From the NCBI GenBank assembly GCA_001701165.1, contig DAAP01000002.1, positions 1 to 12,455 on the forward strand: DNA of 12,455 bases, in the 5' to 3' direction. Both the position numbers and the translations under genes were made by a program. The notes under the pieces were generated by a model that searched no databases, was not told the DNA's origin, and saw only the letters and a list, made by a program, of their open reading frames with translations. Positions 6,115-12,455 of this stretch are shown piece by piece; the stretch's first letter is position 1, and each line of letters opens with the position of its first letter. This stretch comes from Bacteroidales bacterium H4. GTDB taxonomy: Bacteria; Bacteroidota; Bacteroidia; Bacteroidales; Muribaculaceae.

Positions 6115-7542
6115 ATGGCAACATTTAGATTTGAACTCGACCACAAGCCGACACGCAACAAGACCTACAACCTTTATCTGATGGTGACGGCTGCCGGTAA
6201 ACGTACAAAGAAGAAGACCGGTATTCAGTTGAAACGCATTGACGACTTCAATCCTCAATGCAAGGGTAACAATTGGATTCGTGCGAATGTTCCTGACGCT
6301 AAGGTTCTCAATGAACAATTACGCCTTATGCTCGCGCAAGCTAACGAGGCTTATCAGGAATCAGCATCAGATGGTGATGTCTCATCCGCTAAGGTTATAA
6401 AGGATCTGGATGCTGAATATGTGTCGCCGTCTTTTATGGCGTTTGCTCGTGAACGTGCGCAAATGATTTATGATAATGGGGGATGGAGAAACTGGCGCAA
6501 GTATTGTGGCCTCATCAATAAACTTGATGCATTTCGGAAGAAACGCCGCATGGCTGATATAACCGTCGACGACCTGACTGTTGATTTGTTGACCCGCTTT
6601 GACAACTTCCTCCACAAATGGGAGAACGAGCGCGAGCCGGGTAAGCTACTCCATCCTAACACAATCGAAGTTCAGTTTAACATTTTGCGTACACTTGTTC
6701 ATCGAGCAATCGAGGTCGGCATAATGGAGGCATCGAAGGATCCCTTCCTCGTATTCAAATACAAGGGCGTGAAGACGACGAAAGAAAAGTTGAGCGATAC
6801 GGAGATGGAGCGCATCATCGCGCTTGAACTTGAAGAAGGTTCGTTAATATGGCATTGCAAGAATTATTTCCTGTTTAGCTACTATTGCGCCGGAATCCGC
6901 GCAGCCGACTTAATTCAACTCCGTTGGCGTAATATTACCGAGAATGGAAGGCTTAATTATCAGATGGGTAAAAACCACAAAGGCCGAGACCTCTTGCTTG
7001 TCGATCAGGCTTTGGATATACTTCGGTATTATCACAATGAAGATGTAAAACCGGATGATTATATATTCCCACTGCTTGACAATGATGCGCCGTTTGCCAA
7101 ATTTGTAACGCAGGCTGACAAGGACAGGATGAAACCGGAGCTGCGCCATCAACTGTATCAGCAGATTTCAGCCAAAAATGCTCTCATCAATAAATATCTG
7201 AAAAAAATTGCAGAGAAGGCTGAGATTACTACCAATCTCACAATGCACATCAGCCGTCATGCTTTTGCTCACATCGCACAAGAAGCTGGGGCTGAATCAT
7301 CCGCTATCAAGAACATTCTCGGGCATAGCAATCTCGCCACGACCGAGCGTTACATGGGTAGTTTCGATACATCCAAAACCGATAATACTCTGCGCACTCT
7401 CTTTAAAAAGAAATCTGAGCCCAAGATGGCGCCACAGGAGGGAGCTGATAGTTCAATGTCGAAAGAAGAGAAAGCCATCGAACTACTGAAAAGCATGACA
7501 CCGGAGCAAATCATGGCAGTCATTTCGGCAATCAATAAATAG
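6115..7542 (+). CDS. int: Tyrosine recombinase / site-specific integrase
   Basis: This 475-aa protein catalyses site-specific DNA strand exchange. An N-terminal arm-binding-like segment (1-55, TYNLYLMVTAAGKRTKKKTGI) is followed by a SAM-like core-binding domain (about 100-215). The catalytic domain has R262 in YYCAGIRAADLIQLRW, a lysine in MGKNHKGRD (K286 or K289), H378 and R381 in HISRH, H404 in LGHSN, and the nucleophile Y413 in TERYMGSF, so all conserved residues are present. A 45-residue charged tail after 430 ends in SKEEKAIELLKSMTPEQIMAVISAINK. The size and plan match integrases of Bacteroidales mobilizable and conjugative elements and genomic islands. It reads away from the proposed tRNA attachment core on its left, with its own promoter in a 12-bp tandem repeat. 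It appears intact and active. Confidence 0.93.
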   Translation: MATFRFELDHKPTRNKTYNLYLMVTAAGKRTKKKTGIQLKRIDDFNPQCKGNNWIRANVPDAKVLNEQLRLMLAQANEAYQESASDGDVSSAKVIKDLDAEYVSPSFMAFARERAQMIYDNGGWRNWRKYCGLINKLDAFRKKRRMADITVDDLTVDLLTRFDNFLHKWENEREPGKLLHPNTIEVQFNILRTLVHRAIEVGIMEASKDPFLVFKYKGVKTTKEKLSDTEMERIIALELEEGSLIWHCKNYFLFSYYCAGIRAADLIQLRWRNITENGRLNYQMGKNHKGRDLLLVDQALDILRYYHNEDVKPDDYIFPLLDNDAPFAKFVTQADKDRMKPELRHQLYQQISAKNALINKYLKKIAEKAEITTNLTMHISRHAFAHIAQEAGAESSAIKNILGHSNLATTERYMGSFDTSKTDNTLRTLFKKKSEPKMAPQEGADSSMSKEEKAIELLKSMTPEQIMAVISAINK

Positions 7543-7545
7543 TGG

Positions 7546-7576
7546 TTGTGTAACTGGCGAATTATGAGTAAATTTG
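7546..7576 (+). promoter_or_regulatory. Promoter of the AlbA_2-TOTE operon
   Basis: TTG at 7546-7548, a 20-bp spacer, and TAAATTTG at 7569-7576, just after the integrase stop. The ATG at 7596 is 19 nt further. There is no terminator between the integrase and this promoter, so read-through from the integrase is also possible. Confidence 0.65.
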
Positions 7577-7595
7577 CACATATAATTACAAAAAC

Positions 7596-9158
7596 ATGCC
7601 TCTGACAAAAGATGAAATAAGGTCGCTGTTGAGCGACATAGAGAATGAGCGCGTAGAACGCACATTATCCACTGACAATACAAAGAAAATGTCGGAGGCT
7701 ATCTGCTCGTTTGCCAACGATATTCGCAACACGAAGAAAGCGGGATATTTCATGATTGGTGCCGATGATAACGGCAATCTCGATGGGCAGACGTTTACTG
7801 ACGAGCAGCTGCGTTCATACGCCGGACTCCGCAATACCGGGACGATTCTTCCGCCACCGGCTATGATGGTCTATAAAGAGACATTCCCCGAGGGAGAAGT
7901 CGCCGTGATCGAGGTTCAGCCAAGTGAAGACACTCCTGTAAGATACAAGGGCGTGATTTGGATTAGAATTGGCGCCAGAAAAGCCGAGGCGAATACAGAG
8001 GAGGAACGAATCCTGACCGAAAAGGGCCAAATACACAGTTCCTCTTTCGATGGACGTCCATGCCGTGAGGCCACCATTGAGAATATCGATCTCGATCTGT
8101 TCAAGTCGGAATATTTGCCTAAAGCCGTCTCTCCTGCAACATTGGCAAAGGATAAACGCACGTCGATTCAACAGATGGCGTCATTGCGTCTCTTTGATAC
8201 ACGGTTTAATTGCCCTACGTATGCCGGAATCTTATTGCTGGGTTATGATCCGCAATATTTTATTCCGGGGGCATATATCCAGTATGTGAAGTTTGCCGGA
8301 ACGACCCGCGCCACAAAGGTATTGAAGGAAAATCGTTTCAAAGGCAATCTCATCTCAATGCTCAAGGAGTTGGAATATTTCATCAAGTATTCCATCGAGA
8401 ACAAGCGTCCGGAATTTGTCAGCGTATTGCGCGAGGAACCTCGCATCAATTATCCATGGGAGGCAATACGCGAGCTTGCCATGAATGCCGTGATGCACCG
8501 TGCATACAATGGAAATAATTCTCCGATAAAGTTTTACGAATACAGCGACCGCATTGAGATTGACAATCCCGGCAACCTGTATGGCAAAGTGAATCTGGAA
8601 AACTTTCCCGATGAAACCGACTATCGCAACCCCAACATAGCCGAGATAATGCTCAATCTCGGTTATGTGAATCGCTTCGGCAGCGGGGTCAATACAGTCT
8701 CAACACTTCTTGAAGAGAACGGGAATACTCCGGCGGAGTTCCTTCTCGGCGATTACACCACCTTCAAGGTCGTCGTCAAGAATGCCGATGTCATAAAAAA
8801 TGGCGCTGATGGCACCAATGTTGTCACCAATGGAGACGAAGCTGGCACCAATAATGTCATCGATAATTGCACCAATCAAACAGAGCGGAGCAATAGTGGA
8901 ACGACAGCGGAACAATCCGGAACGATAGATGGAACGATGCGGAACGATGGATGGAACGATGCGGAACGATATGATGATATTGAAACAATGGTTTTGGATA
9001 AAATGAAAGCCGATAAAAGAATTAGCATAAAACAGCTATCTAAAATATTTGGCAAATCCAAAACCTCCATGTTCCGCATAGTTGATAAACTTAAAGCCGA
9101 TGGTAAGGTCCGCAGATATGGGTCAGAAAAATCCGGTACATGGGAGGTTATTGAATAG
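7596..9158 (+). CDS. AlbA_2 (Schlafen-like) / GHKL-type ATPase / winged-helix protein
   Basis: This 520-aa protein has a common layout in Bacteroidales accessory DNA. The N-terminal AlbA_2 domain (about 10-145) shows ENERVERTLS (16-25), AICSFANDI (35-43) and GYFMIGADDNG (50-60). A GHKL-like ATP-binding domain follows, with N-box AIRELAMNAVMHRAY (290-304, N297), RIEIDNPG (319-326, D323) and NRFGSGV (359-365). After it come a low-complexity linker (about 396-460) rich in GTN/VTN repeats and a C-terminal winged helix (463-520, ISIKQLSKIFGKSKTSMFRIVDKLKADG). Such proteins are usually annotated as putative transcriptional regulators or RNA/DNA-binding ATPases. Nuclease activity of AlbA_2 is known only for some relatives. 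It is 18 nt upstream of the primase-helicase gene, so they are co-transcribed. It may sense or regulate for that effector; this is inference. Confidence 0.85.
   Translation: MPLTKDEIRSLLSDIENERVERTLSTDNTKKMSEAICSFANDIRNTKKAGYFMIGADDNGNLDGQTFTDEQLRSYAGLRNTGTILPPPAMMVYKETFPEGEVAVIEVQPSEDTPVRYKGVIWIRIGARKAEANTEEERILTEKGQIHSSSFDGRPCREATIENIDLDLFKSEYLPKAVSPATLAKDKRTSIQQMASLRLFDTRFNCPTYAGILLLGYDPQYFIPGAYIQYVKFAGTTRATKVLKENRFKGNLISMLKELEYFIKYSIENKRPEFVSVLREEPRINYPWEAIRELAMNAVMHRAYNGNNSPIKFYEYSDRIEIDNPGNLYGKVNLENFPDETDYRNPNIAEIMLNLGYVNRFGSGVNTVSTLLEENGNTPAEFLLGDYTTFKVVVKNADVIKNGADGTNVVTNGDEAGTNNVIDNCTNQTERSNSGTTAEQSGTIDGTMRNDGWNDAERYDDIETMVLDKMKADKRISIKQLSKIFGKSKTSMFRIVDKLKADGKVRRYGSEKSGTWEVIE
8811..8876 (+). 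repeat. Four degenerate copies of GGCACCAAT in the linker
   Basis: Copies at 8811-8819, 8823-8831, 8844-8852 and 8869-8876 (one to two changes each) encode GTN, VTN, GTN and CTN in the same frame. They form the first half of the interdomain linker of the AlbA_2 protein. Confidence 0.7.
8898..8971 (+). repeat. Seven GGAACGAT-type repeats, including a 22-bp tandem duplication
   Basis: GGAACRAY starts at 8898, 8909, 8919, 8931, 8941, 8953 and 8963. The last four form two tandem 22-bp units (8928-8949 and 8950-8971) that differ only at the last base. Unit lengths of 10, 12 and 22 are not all multiples of 3, so the same DNA is read in different frames along the tract. Loss or gain of one 22-bp unit would remove the winged-helix domain. 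Confidence 0.85.
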
Positions 9159-9176
9159 CTCCCGGCTGTCATACTT

Positions 9177-11993
9177 ATGAACGAGGCTGAAATTAACGAG
9201 TTGAATCGGCTGCGAGCTGAGAATGCGCGGCTGAGGGCATTGCTGACTCGTCATGGGATTGCTATGGAAGAGCCAGAGTCAGCGTTGCCTCGAAAGCCGG
9301 TGCTATCCTTGGAGGAGAAAGTGGCACTCTTTCGCAGTCTATTTCAGGGGCGTAAGGATGTGTTCGCCCGACGTTGGTTCGGTGTTACGACCGGCAAGAA
9401 CGGCTATCAGCCGGTCTGTAGCCGGGAATGGAACCGGGAATATTGCGACAAGAAGAAATATAAATGCGCGGAATGTCCCAACCGAGAATTTCAGCCTTTG
9501 GGTTATGATGACATTTACCGACATCTTGAAGGAAAGGATCTGAACGGCCGCGATGTTGTCGGAGTATATGCCATATTGCCGGACAATACCTGTCGGTTTC
9601 TTTGCTGTGATTTCGATGACAAGAGTTGCGAGCATGGCTATCAGAAGAATGTGCTGGCCTACGTCGGAGTTTGCCGCGATTGGGGTATCCCGGTTTATAT
9701 AGAGCGGTCGCGGTCTGGCAACGGCGCTCACGTGTGGATATTGTTTGACGGACCGATTAAAGCACAGACGGCACGGCGTCTTGGCAATACCATTCTGACA
9801 GAGGCAATGGAGCGCGAGGGACGGATGTCGTTCAAGTCTTACGACCGGTTCTTCCCGAATCAGGATTTCATGCCTGCCGGAGGTTTCGGTAATCTCGTCG
9901 CGTTGCCGATGCAGGGGAGAGCACGTAAAGATGGCAACAGCGTGTTTGTGGATGATAACTTCTTACCATTCGTCGACCAATGGTCATATCTGCAAGGCAT
10001 GAAGAAAATGTCAGCAGCGGAGGTCGATAGACTGGTGTCAAGATATGATAAAGAGCCTCTTGGAGAACTGTCAAAATCCAGCGAATCCACACCTTGGGAA
10101 CGGCCTCAGCCTAAACCTATGACTAAAGAGGATTTTCCAAAGTCAATCACTATTGTGCGTTCATCCGGCATTTATATTCCGGTTGCCAATCTATCGGCAA
10201 AAGCAATCAACCACATCAAACGGATGGCGGCATTCAAGAATCCGGAATTTTATGCTAAGCTCGGGATGCGTTTGCCTGTCTATAAACTGCCGCGCATAAT
10301 ATCATGCTCGGAGATGACGGACGATTACCTGATTCTACCAAGAGGATGTGAGGATTCTGCAATAGATTTCTTCAGAGGCAATAATGTTGAAGTTGAGATT
10401 TCAGACAAAACTAATCCCGGACAGCCGATTGAGGTAGAATTCAACGGAGAATTATTTACTGAGCAGAAGCTGGCGATTGAAGAGCTTGCCCGGCATCGCT
10501 GTGGGACTCTGTATGCCGCAACCGCCTTCGGCAAAACCGTTACAGCCGCAGCCTTGATTGCCAAGAAGAAAGTAAACGCACTTATATTGGTTCACACCAA
10601 GGCATTGCTCGACCAATGGCGTGAGCGGCTGACGAAACATTTATCAACCGATTTTCAACCTGAACAGCAACCCACAGGGCGTGGGCGGCGCAAGAAATTC
10701 CAACAGTTCGGAGCATTATCATCCACAGAAAATACACTCAATGGCAAAATCGACATCGCCCTGCTACAATCCTGCATGAACGACAATGAAGTCAAACCGT
10801 TTATTCGCGACTATGGCATGGTAATCGTCGATGAATGTCATCATGCTCCGGCAGTCAACTTCGAGCGTGTTCTCCGCGAGGTGAACGCCCGTTATGTTTA
10901 TGGTCTTACCGCCACACCAATCCGCAAAGATGGTCACCAACCGATTATATTCATGCAATGTGGCGAAATCCGATATACCGCAGACTCAAAGTCACAGCAA
11001 TCGCAACAATCTTTTCGGCGGCTCCTGATTCCACGTTTTACCTCTCATAGAAAGCTAAATGCTGATGACGGGAACTATGCACAGGTTATCGACGAGCTAA
11101 TCGAAAACGAATCACGCAACAAGCTGATACTCGACGATGTCGCTGCCAATCTTGCAGAGGGGCGAACCCCAATTATTCTTACAGCCCGCACAGCCCATGT
11201 CGACTTACTCGCAGAAGAATGTCGGAAGATTTGTCCCAACGTCATCCGGCTCGTAGGCAATGATTCCGCTAAAGCCAAGCGTGAGGTCATGGAGCAATTG
11301 AGCCTTATTCCGGCTGATAAGCCATTGGTGGTTGTGGCGACCGGCAAATATGTGGGCGAGGGCTTCGATTTGCCCCGTCTTGACACCCTTATGCTCGCAC
11401 TGCCTGTGTCATGGAAAGGACTCATCGCACAATACACCGGGCGACTGCACCGTAACTATCCCGGCAAAGCTGAAACGCGCATCTACGACTATATCGACCT
11501 TCGAGTGCCTGTCTGCGATTCGATGTATCGAAAACGACTTCACGGCTACAAAGCAGTCGGCTATTCCATCGCTGTCGCAAACGAGGGCCTGTTTGCCGAA
11601 CTGACAACTGAAACCATCTTTGACTCGACGAATTTTGAAGGGCCATTCCATAGCGACCTTGCATCGGCAAAACAGAGCATCGTAATCTCCACGACAAGAT
11701 TGCGCTGGAATCGGACACCTCGAATAATCGAACTTCTCGCGGCCTCGTCACTGCGAGGCGTGAGCATCACAATCGTCGTCGCAGAAACCGGGCATCGCGA
11801 AGCAGAGATTCAAGCAATGGGCTTCAACATCATCCACCGTCCGGAATGCAAGATGCAATGCGCCGTCATCGACCAATGTATCGGCTGGTACGGCAGCGTC
11901 AATCTCATTGGCCGTTCACTTGCCGACACCAACGTCATCCGCATGGCCTCATCTGATTTGGCGAATGCCTTAATGGATGCTCTGAGGCTGTGA
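9177..11993 (+). CDS. TOTE-type primase-helicase-PLD protein
   Basis: This 938-aa multidomain protein has the layout annotated as TOTE conflict system. A short coiled coil (4-23, leucine-rich) comes first. The archaeo-eukaryotic primase-like domain (about 45-285) has a Cys4 zinc site (C81, C90, C97, C100), DFDD (D145, D147) and SGNGAHVW (H185). A superfamily 2 helicase (about 425-775) has ATAFGKT (448-454, K453), VDECHH (551-556), YGLTATP (575-581), VVATGKYVGEGFD (719-731) and QYTGRLHR (752-759). The C-terminal phospholipase-D-like domain (about 805-938) ends in VIDQCIGWYGSVNL. TOTE systems are predicted to attack invading nucleic acid; the mechanism is not settled. In the PLD motif the usual HxK reads KMQ, so that centre may be dead. 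The ATG is 18 nt after the AlbA_2 stop, in one operon. Related proteins are often annotated only as DEAD/DEAH box helicase. Confidence 0.88.
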   Translation: MNEAEINELNRLRAENARLRALLTRHGIAMEEPESALPRKPVLSLEEKVALFRSLFQGRKDVFARRWFGVTTGKNGYQPVCSREWNREYCDKKKYKCAECPNREFQPLGYDDIYRHLEGKDLNGRDVVGVYAILPDNTCRFLCCDFDDKSCEHGYQKNVLAYVGVCRDWGIPVYIERSRSGNGAHVWILFDGPIKAQTARRLGNTILTEAMEREGRMSFKSYDRFFPNQDFMPAGGFGNLVALPMQGRARKDGNSVFVDDNFLPFVDQWSYLQGMKKMSAAEVDRLVSRYDKEPLGELSKSSESTPWERPQPKPMTKEDFPKSITIVRSSGIYIPVANLSAKAINHIKRMAAFKNPEFYAKLGMRLPVYKLPRIISCSEMTDDYLILPRGCEDSAIDFFRGNNVEVEISDKTNPGQPIEVEFNGELFTEQKLAIEELARHRCGTLYAATAFGKTVTAAALIAKKKVNALILVHTKALLDQWRERLTKHLSTDFQPEQQPTGRGRRKKFQQFGALSSTENTLNGKIDIALLQSCMNDNEVKPFIRDYGMVIVDECHHAPAVNFERVLREVNARYVYGLTATPIRKDGHQPIIFMQCGEIRYTADSKSQQSQQSFRRLLIPRFTSHRKLNADDGNYAQVIDELIENESRNKLILDDVAANLAEGRTPIILTARTAHVDLLAEECRKICPNVIRLVGNDSAKAKREVMEQLSLIPADKPLVVVATGKYVGEGFDLPRLDTLMLALPVSWKGLIAQYTGRLHRNYPGKAETRIYDYIDLRVPVCDSMYRKRLHGYKAVGYSIAVANEGLFAELTTETIFDSTNFEGPFHSDLASAKQSIVISTTRLRWNRTPRIIELLAASSLRGVSITIVVAETGHREAEIQAMGFNIIHRPECKMQCAVIDQCIGWYGSVNLIGRSLADTNVIRMASSDLANALMDALRL

Positions 11994-12007
11994 AACTATA
12001 AGAAAAC

Positions 12008-12202
12008 ATGGGGACTGCGACTTCGGAGCAGTCTCAAGCCCCGGCACAGCAAGGTCATTTTTTGGTAACGACAGAGTTACCAAAAATCCAAACGGTAACT
12101 GTTTGGACGCCTTGCTGTGCTCCAATGGGCACACTCTACAATAAGGAAACAGAATGGATTGCCTCTGATGTGGTCCCTGTTCAGAGGCTCTGCGGATGCT
12201 GA
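12008..12202 (+). CDS. Possible small protein of 64 aa, doubtful
   Basis: The frame opens with an ATG 14 nt after the helicase stop, so it could be the last gene of the operon. The translation (MGTATSEQSQAPAQQGHFLV to VVPVQRLCGC) has five cysteines clustered towards the end (CC near the middle, CGC at the end), but no family I recognise. The same bases form several perfect inverted repeats, including a three-way junction. That argues the DNA or RNA fold, not the protein, is what is conserved. I keep it only because of its position. Confidence 0.22.
   Translation: MGTATSEQSQAPAQQGHFLVTTELPKIQTVTVWTPCCAPMGTLYNKETEWIASDVVPVQRLCGC
12013..12033. repeat. 6-bp hairpin right after the TOTE gene
   Basis: GACTGC (12013-12018) pairs perfectly with GCAGTC (12028-12033) around a 9-nt loop containing CTTCGG. 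GGGG at 12010-12013 can also pair with CCCC at 12039-12042. No T-run follows, so it is not an intrinsic terminator. Confidence 0.6.
12044..12120. ncRNA. Three-way-junction element of unknown function
   Basis: The outer stem is perfect over 11 bp: GCACAGCAAGG (12044-12054) with CCTTGCTGTGC (12110-12120). Inside are two arms. Arm 1 pairs 12059-12069 with 12076-12086 (11 bp, ending GGTAAC/GTTACC, loop GACAGA). Arm 2 pairs CCAAAC 12088-12093 with GTTTGG 12101-12106 (6 bp, loop GGTAACT). Junction spacers are 4 nt, 1 nt and 3 nt. The arm 2 loop repeats GGTAAC and could pair with GTTACC of arm 1 instead. It could be a structured RNA at the 3' end of the TOTE transcript, or a DNA structure such as a transfer or recombination site. 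I do not recognise a known family. Confidence 0.6.
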
Positions 12203-12330
12203 GGACGCAGCTTCCATTGCTCGATGCAAAATTATTGCGATTTCCCGTAGGTTGGCGCTATATACCAATAGTATATAGAGATATACATGTACAACCTTAT
12301 GCTATATCCGGCCAAAAATGTTTGGCGGGA
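12161..12330. repeat. Cluster of perfect hairpins
   Basis: In this AT- and GC-mixed non-coding DNA I see four stems: GCCTCTGA 12161-12168 with TCAGAGGC 12181-12188; CTGCG 12190-12194 with CGCAG 12206-12210; CTATATAC 12258-12265 with GTATATAG 12271-12278; and GCCAAA 12311-12316 with TTTGGC 12321-12326, extended by TCC/GGA past one G-G mismatch. GTATAT at 12271-12276 can pair alternatively with ATATAC at 12281-12286. No T-runs follow, so they are not simple terminators. Confidence 0.6.
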
Positions 12331-12353
12331 ATGACAAATTATTCCTTACTTTG
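12321..12353 (+). promoter_or_regulatory. Probable promoter near the right end
   Basis: TTTG at 12321-12324 and TTACTTTG at 12346-12353 are 21 bp apart. The -7 box departs from TAnnTTTG at one base. The TTTG is also the 3' arm of the last hairpin in the cluster, so a cruciform would hide it. Transcription would start near 12360 and run into the hairpin leader. Confidence 0.45.
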
Positions 12354-12373
12354 CACCGTCAACGACACGAAAC

Positions 12374-12389
12374 GCCTCCGACGGGAGGC
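12374..12389 (+). promoter_or_regulatory. Leader hairpin burying a GGAGG
   Basis: GCCTCC (12374-12379) pairs perfectly with GGAGGC (12384-12389) over a GACG tetraloop. The GGAGG lies 9 nt before an ATG at 12398. If it acts as a ribosome site, this hairpin masks it. Bacteroidales rarely rely on such sites, so the role is uncertain. Confidence 0.4.
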
Positions 12390-12397
12390 TCTGAAAA

Positions 12398-12436
12398 ATG
12401 GTCAATGGCACGAGACGTCTCTTAATAAAACTATGA
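12398..12436 (+). CDS. Possible 12-codon leader peptide
   Basis: ATG at 12398 encodes MVNGTRRLLIKL and stops with TGA at 12434-12436, overlapping the next ATG (ATGA). It follows a promoter and a leader hairpin, a layout that fits translational coupling or attenuation. No amino acid runs betray a specific sensed metabolite. Confidence 0.25.
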   Translation: MVNGTRRLLIKL

Positions 12437-12455
12437 CACCGGACGGTGAATTGAC
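12433..12455 (+). CDS. Possible start of the next gene, cut by the window end
   Basis: ATG at 12433 opens MTPDGEL and runs off the window. It overlaps the stop of the 12-codon ORF by 2 nt. Only seven codons are visible, so no family can be named. Confidence 0.2.

Noticed and set aside
7208..7489. Alternate plus-strand ORF inside the integrase
   Set aside because: It overlaps the catalytic H-R-H-Y region of the integrase in another frame, with no motif of its own.
8898..8971. CRISPR array
   Set aside because: Units of 8 to 22 bp with 2 to 4 bp between them, inside a coding frame; there are no spacers of usual length and no cas genes.
12010..12042. Intrinsic terminator of the TOTE operon
   Set aside because: The stem is short and no T-run follows on either strand.
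12044..12120. tRNA, integron attC site or retron RNA
   Set aside because: No anticodon or T-loop signature, no R/L core pattern of attC, and no reverse transcriptase nearby. The fold resembles a junction, but none of these families fits.

Overview
The window looks like accessory DNA from a Bacteroidales bacterium (gut type). Most intergenic gaps carry the Bacteroidetes promoter pattern, a TTTG/TTG -33 element about 20 bp before TAnnTTTG. Shine-Dalgarno sites are mostly absent, and the gene families (AAA ATPase with DUF4143, AlbA_2 protein with a GTN-rich linker, tyrosine integrase) are typical of that order.

Layout. 1-250: a long hairpin terminator, then a promoter followed by a roughly 65-nt RNA-like unit. 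252-1439 (minus): a two-gene operon, a DUF3800 protein followed 3 nt later by a small protein resembling phage BECR-fold nucleases. 1533-3133 (plus): a visibly more GC-rich block with two damaged phage-type genes, a ClpP-like head-maturation protease and a phosphoribosyltransferase. One is broken by an exact 10-bp tandem duplication and the other by a 1-nt shift. 3159-3863 (minus): a lipoprotein of unknown role. 3864-4470: non-coding, ending in a promoter with two 16-bp direct repeats. 4471-5748: AAA ATPase/DUF4143.

5865-5927 holds, on the minus strand, what reads as the 3' end of a tRNA gene with encoded CCA followed by its own terminator. The rest of the tRNA is missing, and a tyrosine integrase gene starts 190 bp away. 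I infer that this is one end of an integrative element that continues rightward past the window. Its visible cargo is the integrase (6115-7542), an AlbA_2/GHKL-ATPase/winged-helix protein (7596-9158) and, 18 nt later, a 938-aa primase-helicase-PLD protein of the type annotated as TOTE conflict system (9177-11993). The last two probably form a regulator-effector defence operon.

After it, 12008-12390 is unusually rich in perfect inverted repeats. They include a near-perfect three-way junction (12044-12120) whose arms share a GGTAAC/GTTACC switch. The window ends with another promoter, a hairpin leader, a 12-codon ORF and the possible start of a further gene.

The best candidates for something undescribed are the AlbA_2-TOTE operon with its downstream structured element, and the DUF3800-BECR operon.
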